Shown here: positions 1 through 8,994 of the stretch, piece after piece | Layout of the letters: the number at the start of each line of letters is the position of its first letter | Numbering within the stretch: position 1 is the first letter of the stretch | DNA from: Theristus sp. LFF4_11 | Taxonomy: Eukaryota > Nematoda > Chromadorea > Monhysterida > Xyalidae | Assembly: GCA_030248135.1 (NCBI GenBank) | Contig: JASANC010004071.1 | Location: forward strand, 62,001-126,000 | Length of the DNA stretch: 64,000 nt | Reading direction: 5' to 3' | Notes under the pieces: model-generated | Seen by the model: only the letters and a program-made list of their open reading frames with translations | What the model was told of the DNA's origin: nothing | Databases searched by the model: none | Translations under genes and position numbers: made by a program

Positions 1-1
1 G

Positions 2-627
2 TTCGCCATCGAACGCCGTCTCACGTTCGAGCATTTTCCGGATCTTTCCGACGAGACGCGCGCGCGAGTGCTCGACCTCTGGACGGAGTTGTCCGCTTAC
101 ATTGTTCGCCGAATGATTGTCGGCCTGCATCGGACCTCTTCTTGTGGTCGACCGCACAGCAGAGAAGCACAAATTGACAGAACGAAGGTGCATGCGAATG
201 ACGATAAACATCAACAACATCAACAACATCAACAACGGCAATCTACAACAATCAACGTTTCGTTGAAAAATCCCACAATCGGTGAGCGTCGAAACACAAG
301 CCGATCTGTGGCTCGATTGCTACGACGGTAGCAGCACTTTCGATCGATTCGGATGGCTTGAAAAGCTGCACGAAAACGAAAACATTCAATCTTCGATTCG
401 TTTTTGGTGTCGTGTGATCCATTTTGCTGAAGAGCTGTAAAATCAAAAGGGGTTTGATAAAGAACTATCAGAAAAAAGAAAGATTGGAAATTGCGATCTC
501 GCTTCTCGAGTTGCAATGCGGAGGCAGAGGTTCAAAAGAACAAATCGTTGAAATGTTTCGACGCCATTCTAATGTCAAAAAGTGCGGTCTGTTGGCCGCA
601 ACTCGCCCCTTCAAATTTTCCGCTTAA
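2..627 (+). CDS. 3' exons of an unrecognised gene running off the left edge
   Basis: Three stretches read like protein and can be chained. The first is open from base 2 and contains ERRLTFEHFP and VLDLWTELSAY. The second covers about 301-413 (WLDCYDGSSTFDRFGWLEKL) and ends at a possible donor before GTGATC. The third covers 472-627 after an ATCAG acceptor, contains EQIVEMFRRHSNV and ends in TAA at 625-627. The second and third join in phase 0 across a 58-bp intron. The border between the first and second is uncertain; a donor at 147 and acceptor at 300 keep phase but match consensus weakly. I do not recognise a domain. The 5' part of the gene lies outside the window. The alternative is that the first reading frame simply continues to its stop at 331. 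Confidence 0.35.
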
Positions 628-1180
628 TATAGTAGCTGACCGAAATATGCACAAAACTGCGGAACACGATGAATCCAACACAAACCACGATAAATTTAAT
701 TTTAATTTTTTAAACCAGGCTTCTCGATGTACTTGTATAAATAAGGGGTTGGCAACGTGGCCCACCCGCAACGAATTTAATGAGGCTTGGGAGCAAGCTA
801 TGTCAAGTTGTCCGGTCCCTAAAACGCGGGGGAGGAGTTGAAGGGGACCGACCACCTCAAAAAAAATCCTGCCCATGTACGGGACACTACCCGGGTGCAA
901 CACCCACCCCCTTCGCCTCGACACGGGTGACACTGACAGGTACAAGACTCCGCCTCAGCCTCGCCCTTCAGGAATGACCGGATCGCACCTCCCCCTCATG
1001 GTGGCGGTCAATCTCGTCTCAATTTTCAGTCGTTTCAGAACCGGAACGAACTTTATGGGTACCGATTTGTTGACGTTTTGCACAAAGCCAACCAAACCAA
1101 ACCAACTGCCACCAAACAAGCAGCTGTTTTGCACAAGATATTCTCATTCTTTTCTGTGCGTCTTTGTGTATTGTATTGTA

Positions 1181-1215
1181 CTAGCAAATTGACCCGTGCC
1201 TACGGCACGGTTAGC
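1181..1215 (-). mobile_element. Helitron-like 3' terminus
   Basis: Read on the minus strand, a perfect 7-bp stem (CCGTGCC/GGCACGG, loop of 3, plus-strand 1194-1210) is followed by a 9-base spacer, then CTAG (1181-1184), then T. A short GC-rich hairpin about 10 bases before a terminal CTRR, with insertion before a T, is the diagnostic 3' end of Helitrons. The element would extend rightwards from here. I could not identify its 5' TC end, so its length is unknown, and no Rep/helicase coding sequence is visible, so it would be non-autonomous. Other explanations for a single small hairpin remain possible. Confidence 0.4.
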
Positions 1216-2039
1216 TGATAAATACAACTATTATTTTTGAGTTGGTTTTCCCTTTTGACCTTGCCCACGACGCGGACTCAAAATGCATTGCATTTTGATT
1301 TTGAGCTGCTTTAACCGACTGTTGTTGATTTACCATTGAAATGATCACTCACTTTTAAAGCAATCGTATCCGTCGATGCTTCTACTTTTTTGAAAATCAC
1401 AGCATTTTTTGTTGCTTAAGCCGTGTTTTTTGTCAAGCAACATGCTTTTGCTGATTTTATTGCTGTCGATTCAATCGTAACCTGATTTACTCACCATAAC
1501 ACTGATTACTGTGTGGTTTGGTTTTCGCTGTTTCAGCATCAATCAAAGCGACACATAAGAAATAACAGATATCTAACAATCATAACTGCACTGTCATTCA
1601 AAATATGAAAAACAATCTTTTTTAATCAGCAACAAACAACTGCCATTCCCTATTAAAGTATCAAAATCAATTCTCGCATTTATTAGTTTTTCAATGTCGC
1701 TTATTTGTCCGTTCATTCTTTGCTAATCAGTTGCATTCCACTGTCGTTCCCGTTTAAAGTATCAAAAAAAAACAATCTCCTTTGATCAGCAACAATTAAC
1801 AGCCATTCCCGCTCAAAGTTTCAAAAATAAATCTTGTTTGGTTAGCTTTTCAATGTCGTCACATGTTGTTCAATCGCCATTTCTGTTCAAAAAACAATGT
1901 CGTTTGATTAGCAACAATTAACTGATACCGGTTTAAGTTTTTGTTTCAGTTTAAGATACAGGTTTAAGAAAAGCAATCTGCTTCAGTCAGCTGTCATTTC
2001 TGAATAGGCAACACTTTTCTAAATACCCAGTGGAAAGCG

Positions 2040-2995
2040 CCCGCTTTTGACTTGGTAATGGTTTTTTACCCGCTTACCCTAACCTAAGCCAGGCCTTTTA
2101 GAGTGTAAATGTCAAAAAGGCAACATTTCTGAACAATTGTTGCAAAACGCCAATTTTCGTCTTGATAAGTTGCTTCTTTTTCCCGCTTACTGTAACTTAA
2201 GCCAAGCCTTTTAAAGTTTAAATGACAAAAAATGCAAAACTTTTCTGAATATTCGCTGCAAAACGGCCACTTTTGTGTGGTATGTTTACTACTCTTACCT
2301 TTAACCCTAACCTTAGCCAAGGATTTTTGATAGAATGGAAATGACAAAACAGCAACATTTTACTGAATACCCGTAGCAAAGCTCACCTAAGTCAAGCCTT
2401 TTAAAATTTAAATGACGAAAAATGCAAAAGTTTTCTGAATATTCGCTGCAAAACGGCCACTTTTGTGTGGTATGTTTACTACTCTTACCGTTAACCCCAA
2501 CCTTAGCCAAGGATTTTTGATAGAATGAAAATGACAAAACAGCAACATTTTACTGAATACCCGTAGCAAAGCTCCCGCTTTTGTTTTGAATGTTTACTTC
2601 TTTTCCCCGCTTACCCTAACCTAAGCCAGTTCTTTTTGATCGAGTGCAACAAAAAGCAACACGTTTCTGAGTACCCATTGTGTAAAACGGTCGCTTTTGT
2701 TTTGTTATATAGCTTTTCTATCCTAAGTGACGCATTTTCTATAATAAAAAAATGATGGAGAAAGCAACGATTTTCTACATTTTACTGAATACCGTAGCAA
2801 AGCTCCCGCTTTTGTTTCGATTGTTTACTTCTTTTCCCCGCTTACCCTAACCTAAGCCAGTTCTTTTTGATCAAATGCAAAAAAGCAACACGTTTCTGAG
2901 TACCCATTGTGTAAAACGATCGCTTTTGTTTTGTTATGTAGCTTTTCTATCCTAAGTGACGCATTTTCTATGATAAAAAAACAAATGAAGGAAAA
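2040..2995. repeat. diverged tandem repeat array with CCCTAACCTAAGCCA core
   Basis: The block GCAACA(T)TTTCTGAAT...GCAAAACG...CCGCTTTTGT...TTACCCTAACCTAAGCCA recurs about six times. Near-identical longer units are visible: about 2192-2380 and 2390-2570 (period about 190 bp), and about 2575-2760 and 2800-2990 (period about 230 bp), the second pair sharing TATCCTAAGTGACGCATT. The array lies inside the region that the Helitron-like end would bound, and internal tandem repeats are common in such elements. Short related pieces (CCTAATCCTAAGCCAAGCC) recur near 7000 and 45500. Confidence 0.7.
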
Positions 2996-3109
2996 ATCTA
3001 CCTTGTGAAAAAAGCGATTAACTTGCAAACGATTGTTTTAAAAACTCGTTTTTTGTGAAAAAAACTCCATCGCCTACAATGGAGTCCTTGCAATTCTTAC
3101 GATTGTCTA

Positions 3110-3872
3110 CAGTCTATCTCGCTAATATATGCAACTCGCTGATTGGTCGGCTCCTCACGCTCCGCACCCCTGGGAACCGGATTCAGAAAATATCATGTTT
3201 TTTTGTTGTTCAGCGGTTTGTTTTCATTTTTTTTCATGCCGAAAAAATTCTAAATCAAAAACTACAAAATTCCAAACGTTTGAATTGGTAAAAAATTAGT
3301 AAACTGAAGTTTTTTTTGGTTGATTGACGGCGACGACGTCGTCGAGAATTTTTGCTTTCAAACGTACCGCTGGCCGCTGCTGCGTGTTCAAAACAAATTT
3401 AAAACAAACAAACAAAATAACAAAACTTGCTTCCAACGATTTCGACGGTTTTCATCCCGCATCAACAATTGATTCATTGGGTGCGCCATGTCCATTCATT
3501 GTTGTTCAAAGATTGTTCACATTGTCAATAAATACTGTCACCTGCTGCGTTCTTCTTCTCTGTGCTTCGGACACTCAGTAGCGGCCAGCGGCGGCACGCT
3601 CTTTTCATGCCTAAAGGCAAAAACTAAACCAAAAACCATAGACGACGTCGTCGCGGTCAATCAACCAAAAAAGACATTTTTTTGACATTGTGACCAATGC
3701 AAATTTTGGGAATTTGGTAGTTTTTTATTTAGAATGTTTTTTCGGCATGAAATCAACGAAAACAAACCGTTGAACAATGAAAAACATGATTTTTTCTGAA
3801 TCCCGTTCCCAAGGGTGCGGAGCGTGAGGAGCCGACCAATCAGCGAGTTGCATATATTAGCGAGATAGACTG
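3110..3872. mobile_element. long-TIR non-autonomous DNA transposon, copy 1
   Basis: The ends are inverted copies of CAGTCTATCTCGCTAATATA and are flanked by TA on both sides (3108-3109 and 3873-3874), which suggests a TA target duplication as in Tc1/mariner-type elements. The inverted similarity continues inward for roughly 280 bp (GCTCCTCACGCTCCGCACCC, then GGTTGATTGAC-GACGACGTCGTC) with diverged stretches, so the whole element can fold back. No transposase frame is present. A second copy in the opposite orientation lies at 7135-8144. Confidence 0.75.
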
Positions 3873-5332
3873 TAGCTTGTTGGTTGTCGCTCTTGAGCAA
3901 AAGGCATCATGATGACTAAAGTCATGTGGAATGACGATTTGAACTTTGCATTGTCATTAGAAAATGGTGTATGAGTATTCAGCTGATGATGACTTAAATA
4001 GCAAAATTGGCTCAAACTTGTAAATTTTAATAGCCAATCAATGTAGCGGAACGGACCTGACTTACATACATACACAGTTACTATCTTAGTATTATATAGA
4101 TGTATCTTTCCAGCAAAAACTAAGCACTGCGAGCGATCCAGTCATTCCGGTGCACCACCCACCACCCACCGAGAAGGTAATTGGACCGGATATACCTAAA
4201 ACTTGACCAAAACTCCTCCTCCCATAGTTCCGCTTTCGGCACTGGTTTGTGCCATGCCATGGTTTTTGCGTTTTTTATTTTTCCGGTTACTTTATTCAAA
4301 ACCATGTGAAAGGAAGTTTTAGCATCTACTATGTACATCATTGAAAACACGCATTTGAAAGTCATAACAATAAAACATATTAAAAAGAACGTTTGGCAAG
4401 CGAAGAGATTCTGTTCAGTTTAAAAAACTTTAGAAGCTATCAATTCGTTTGTGAATTTTGGACAAGTTAATTAAACCGCGCCGTCAAAAAAGTGACATAA
4501 ACACACGTTCGCTCGCACTCACAAATGAAAAAATGCATTAAGTTGCTGATTTGTTTTACTGCACTACTATTGCGTTTACAAATTGATTCATGCGTGCAAA
4601 TGCGGTGTTCACATCGATATCGAATCGATTCAGTATTTTTCTTTTGATTTTTTTGCGAGTGACAGGTGCGCAGAACAACATCGTTTTGGGCGGAAGATCA
4701 GGAAAAAGAAACCCCTGTTTTTGGCAATGGTTGTGAAATTTAAATAAAAATTGTCCGCTCCAGCTGATGAAATTTCATTGTTCACATGTTGTTTCAGTGC
4801 AAAATGTCCTTTGCGCAATGCTTCCATTCTGTTTTGTTATGTGAGCCGTTTTTGATATAATTCTTGGCAGCTGTGAAGTACGTATTCAGCTTTAATATAT
4901 GCCGTTTTTCAATGATGCGATTTGAAGAACACATGCGGTGTCACGGTCTACTATAATTGCCGCAAATCTGTCAACCGTCACCACCACGATGACTGGCAAA
5001 ACCAGAAGAAAAAACACAGCATCATGTGTTGGCAAGACGACGCAAATTTTTGAAAATAAAATTCATCTCTGCCAAAAAAGAGAATCGTAGTTTGTTGTGG
5101 TGTGGTTGCCTTGACCTTTGCGCTCGTGTCGTGCGTGCGCGTGCGCGTCACATGCAACCAGACGACACACTCGCCACCCACTATTTTTTTTATCTTCTGG
5201 AAAGTTTACGGCTGATCATTGTTGATGTTTCACATTTCAACGCAAGTGGATGCCAGCCAGCAACCACTCGCGCATAATCAGACATTTTGCGAGCGGAGAC
5301 TTTGAGAAATTTGTGAAGTGAAGTGGGGTTTA

Positions 5333-5475
5333 TACGGCCAGACCAGGCCTAGCACGTCTTCGTTCATAATCACACCTGACGTAACGTCGACGTACGTCAG
5401 GTATGAACGAACGCAGTCCTAAAACTAGACGTGCCGTGCCGGGCCGTCGTTTTGCACTAGGAACGAGACGTGCAG
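5333..5475. repeat. palindromic ACCTGACGTA/TACGTCAGGT repeat
   Basis: The sequence GTTCAT...ACCTGACGT is followed within 20 bases by its inverted form ACGTACGTCAGGTATGAAC. Related sequence occurs at 9321-9374 plus 10176-10238 (one element split by a later insertion) and about 36215-36330. It is best read as a copy of a small foldback element whose exact ends are not resolved here. Confidence 0.45.
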
Positions 5476-5552
5476 TGCCGTATGTGCATGATAGGGATGT
5501 GTGCGGGACGGGTCGTGGACATTACCGAAGAGACGAGACCTCCACGTGGGGG

Positions 5553-6253
5553 TAGGGTTGTTAAAAAAAACAAAAATCGTCATTTTTGTTTTTTTTTAAT
5601 TTAAAAAAAAATTCAAAAAAACAAAGTTGTGCTAAATCAATCAGGGAGTCCGAAGAACCACATATGATATGCAAGCGCCTCCCGAATGACTCCCGTATGG
5701 CGGAACTTTGCAGATTTTGTTTTGGTGACCTCAATTACCCCTTTTCCAAACCGTCACCATGCCTCTTCTTGTGTTTTGACCTCCAAAACGTCACTAATTG
5801 TCCCCAGCTAAACTAATGCTAAAGTGAAGACAAACATACCGCCTTGAAATTCGATCAATTCTTCTGATGGTGTCGCGACGACACGACACGAAGCAGCAAG
5901 CAACCAGACAACGTAGCGCTTGCAAACGGAGCAGCGAGCACAATCGGACGCTCTGCGAGGCGAATCGTCACCTTATCTGCATCGGAATGGTAGGCCAAGC
6001 TTTGGGACGCTCAAAAACTTCATCGCAGATGTTGTCGTAGCCTAAAATCAGTCGGTAAAACGGGCCAAAATCGACTGCTAAAGGTTTTACGAGGTATAAT
6101 CAAAGAAAATTTTTGTTGAACTTTCAAAAAATTGTGCCAAAATTGAGGTTTTCAGAGCATATTAGAGGAAAATTTTTCGAATTAAAAAAAAAATCGGCAT
6201 TTTTGTTTTTTTAATCATTTAAAAAAAAATTTCATTTTTGTTTAACAACCCTA
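5553..6253 (+). mobile_element. hAT-like non-autonomous element A
   Basis: The element starts TAGGGTTGTTAAA and ends TTTAACAACCCTA, a terminal inverted repeat. It is flanked by CGTGGGGG (5545-5552) and GGTGGGGG (6254-6261), 8-bp target copies that differ at one base. Eight-base duplications and a TAGGG-type tip are typical of the hAT superfamily. The interior is AT-rich with poly-A/T blocks and has no transposase. The copy at 8147-8682, in reverse orientation, shares the interior (CGAATGACTCCCGTATGGCG versus CGCCATACGGGAGTCATTCG). Confidence 0.7.
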
Positions 6254-6389
6254 GGTGGGGGTGACCACGCGACACCCACCCCCTAAAACTTGACACTGGA
6301 CCATCCACACGACAGACGACACCCCCCTCGAAATTTGCTCGACACCCCTGCGGGGATATAGCGACCGCAGGCCACCGAAATTGAAATCG

Positions 6390-6560
6390 GGCTAAGATCA
6401 CTGGTGCCCCCAGGACAGAGCGGGGCTTAGAGGCTGTCCCCCTCTTGTGGCGAGGGTATTGGTTCCACGGGATGGTGAGCCGTCCGTTCCCCAATCCCAC
6501 CGGAGTTTGGTACCTTCGGGTTTCCGGAATCGGTGGGGGGCGTGCTTCAAACATTAAAAA
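6390..6560 (+). repeat. dispersed repeat (GACAGAGC...GTGGCGAGGG), copy 1
   Basis: This stretch (GGACAGAGC, AGAGGCTGTC, GTGGCGAGGG, TTTGGTACCTTC) matches about 52815-52985, which lies inside an SCP-gene intron, in the same order and orientation. The two copies are clearly diverged. No terminal repeats or target duplications were visible, so the class is unknown. Confidence 0.6.
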
Positions 6561-6629
6561 AAACGTGAACCGGTGCGTTCAACAAAGTAATATCAACATG
6601 GAAAGAAAAACAGAAAAATCATTTGGAAC

Positions 6630-7040
6630 GAGAACCACGACCTGGGTTTGGATCCACAATCCACATGCTGCAAAAGGTAGATCCAAATTGACGTCGGAGG
6701 CCAATATTCATGAATTTTTTGCCAATTTTTGAAGGTTAAACTGGCTTTATTTAGCACTGAAAGTGCAATGTTAGTCGAACTCAGCCAGCGCGTCAGCGCG
6801 GTTCGACTGCACGCATCAATTTTGTCGACCAGACCATCAGATTTTTCTTCCGGCATTTTGGAATTTTTTCAATTGGAAATAAATTTTAGTTTAAAAAAAT
6901 TGGGGTATTCATATTTAAAAATTTTGAAAAAAATGATTTTTGATTTTCGATCAAATGATGCTTGCAATAAAGTCGTTGTAGGTTCCTAATCCTAAATCTA
7001 ATCCTAATCCTAAGCCAAGCCTTTTTTATAAGGTGACAAA
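6630..7040 (-). repeat. dispersed repeat with GGATCCACAA and CCTAATCC tract, copy 1
   Basis: The reverse complement of about 6640-6840 (TGACGCGCTGGCTGAGTTCG, then TGTGGATCCA and the ACCAGGTCGTG block) aligns with about 45305-45470 in a SAMHD1 intron. Both copies lie beside the tract CCTAATCCTAAGCCAAGCC followed by a GATAAGGTGA-like sequence (6985-7035; 45475-45540). Confidence 0.55.
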
Positions 7041-7134
7041 GGATCAAATTGGTTTTCGCATTTTTTTCTTTCCTGTGTTAAAGAGGAAGAGGACCACCTC
7101 CACCGTACATGTACTTTTAAATATGAAGCCGTAC

Positions 7135-8144
7135 GATCTCGCTAATATATGCAACTCGCTGATTGGTCGGCTCCTCACGCTCCGCACCCTTGGGAACGGG
7201 ATTCAGAAAAAATCATGTTTTTCATTGTTCAACGGTTTGTTTTCGTTTATTTCATGCCGAAAAAACATTCTAAATAAAAAACTACCAAATTCCAAAAATT
7301 TGCATTGGTCACAATGTCAAAAAAATGTCTTTTTTGGTTGATTGACTGCGACGACGTCGTCTATGGTTTTTGGTTTAGTTTTTGCCTTTAGGCATGAAAA
7401 GAGCGTGCCGCCGCTGGCCGCTACTGTGTATCCGAAGCACAGAGAAGAAGAACGCAGCAGGTGACAGTATTTATTGACAATGTGAACAATCTTTGATTCG
7501 AACATTTGATGTGAACAATTCGTGATTGATAACTTGTTTTGAAAAAAGTTCAAAATTCAAATTTTCAGAACCTCAGCTCAGTCAGCTCAGTCAGTTCATC
7601 GTGTTTTGGCCGTGTGGTGGTTAATGCGTGATGTTATTGATTGTTTCATTGTATTTTGTACTAACGGGTATTACCTATTTCGATGCTTCGGCATCGTGTG
7701 ACTACCTTGGTACGATAAACGTTACATCGTTACATCGTTAATCTTTGAACAACAATGAATGGACATGGCGCACCCAATGAATCAATTGTTAAAAGCGGGA
7801 TGAAAACCGTCGAAATCGTTGGAAGCAAGTTTTGTTATTTTGTTTGTTTGTTTTAAATTTGTTTTGAACACGCAGCAGTGGCCAGCGGTACGTTTGAAAG
7901 CAAAAATTCTCGACGACGTCGTCGCCGTCAATCAACCAAAAAAACTTCAGTTTACAAATTTTTTTACCAATTCAAACGTTTGGAATTTTGTAGTTTTTCA
8001 TTTAGAGTTTTTTCGGCATGAAAAAAAATGAAAACAAACCGCTGAACAACAAAAAACATGATATTTTCTGAATCCCGTTCCCAGGGGTGCGGAGCGTGAG
8101 GAGCCGACCAATCAGCGAGTTGCATATATTAGCGAGATAGACTG
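7135..8144. mobile_element. long-TIR non-autonomous DNA transposon, copy 2, with a nested insertion
   Basis: This is the reverse-complement counterpart of the element at 3110-3872. The right end is intact (GCGAGATAGACTG followed by TA). The left tip is short by several bases (GATCTCGC instead of CAGTCTATCTCGC). It is about 250 bp longer than copy 1 because of an insertion at 7497-7739 flanked by a 9-bp direct repeat. Its right end abuts hAT-like element B, which lacks its own terminal TAGGGTTG at that junction. Confidence 0.7.
7497..7739. mobile_element. 243-bp insertion with 9-bp target duplication
   Basis: The surrounding element reads continuously in copy 1 (AATCTTTGAACAAC on the matching strand). 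In this copy AATCTTTGA occurs twice, at 7488-7496 and 7740-7748, on each side of 243 bp of unrelated sequence. Nine-base duplications are typical of Mutator-like elements, but I see no clear terminal inverted repeats, so the class stays open. Confidence 0.6.
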
Positions 8145-8146
8145 TA

Positions 8147-8682
8147 AACAAAAATCAAATTTTTAAAGTGATTAAAAAAGGCAAAAAAACCGATTTAAAA
8201 AAAAATTCGAAAATTTTTTCTCTAATATGCTCTGAAAACCTCAATTTTGGCACAATTTTTCGAAAGTTTAACAAAAATTTACTTTGATATTACCTCGTAG
8301 TCGTAAAACCGTCAGCAGTCCATTTTGGACCGTTTTAACCGACTGATTTCAGGCTTCAACAACATCTGCGATGAAGTTTTTAAGCGTCCCAAAAGTTGGC
8401 TTGCCATTTCCGATGCAGATAAGGTGACGATTCGCCTCGCAATCTAAATTTGAGCGTCTGAGCTGCTCTCTGGTATGGTAACGGTTTGGAAAAGGGGTAA
8501 ATGAGGTCGCCCAAACAGAATCTGGAAAGTTCCGCCATACGGGAGTCATTCGGGACCGGGAGGCGATTGCACATCAAATGTGGTTCTTCGAACTCCCTGG
8601 TTGATTCAACACAACTTTGATTTTTGGATTTTTTTAACAAAAAAAACAAAAATGACGATTTTTGTTTTTTTTAACAACCCTA
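8147..8682 (-). mobile_element. hAT-like non-autonomous element B, truncated
   Basis: This is a reverse-orientation relative of the element at 5553-6253. Its right end keeps the tip TTAACAACCCTA. Its left end matches only to TAAACAAAAAT, and the last 9 bases of the terminus are replaced by the end of the long-TIR element. The central region carries the same CCCGTATGGCGGAAC-type block as element A. It is therefore fixed or dead unless mobilised before truncation. Confidence 0.6.
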
Positions 8683-8994
8683 AGCGGGAGAAAGGGTCTG
8701 CAGAACGGGAACGGGGCAGTCTCGTGTGCGATGTCGTGTCCCCCCGCCCCGCCCATCCCGCATTTTATCTCGCGCCCATCATCCCCCCATTGAAGGGAGT
8801 AACCATCCCTAATCTCTATCAACAGTTTGAATTTTGCAGAACTCAAATCGTCGAATGAGTTTGAGTTGAGTTTATTCGGAAAGTTTGTCGTCGAATGGAA
8901 GCAAGGAACAGCGGATAAAATAAAAAAAAATAGATTTAACAATTCACCGCAGAAATGTCGAGCTGAAAAAATATTCAAAACTCCGAAACAAATC

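Larger units (their letters stand above)
628..8994. other. gene-poor intergenic block made largely of repeats
   Basis: No chain of exons with matching phases was found here on either strand. The block holds a Helitron-like terminus near 1181, diverged tandem repeats (about 2040-2990), two copies of a long-terminal-inverted-repeat element (3110-3872 and 7135-8144), two hAT-like elements (5553-6253 and 8147-8682) and single copies of repeats seen elsewhere in the window (about 6390-6560 and 6630-7040). About 640-1180 and 3875-5330 are mixed AT-rich sequence with no assignable feature. Confidence 0.6.

Noticed and set aside
4120..4365. 81-codon open frame on the - strand (contains AELWEEEFWSSFRYI)
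   Set aside because: No splice partners, no recognised domain, and it lies in repeat-rich intergenic DNA.
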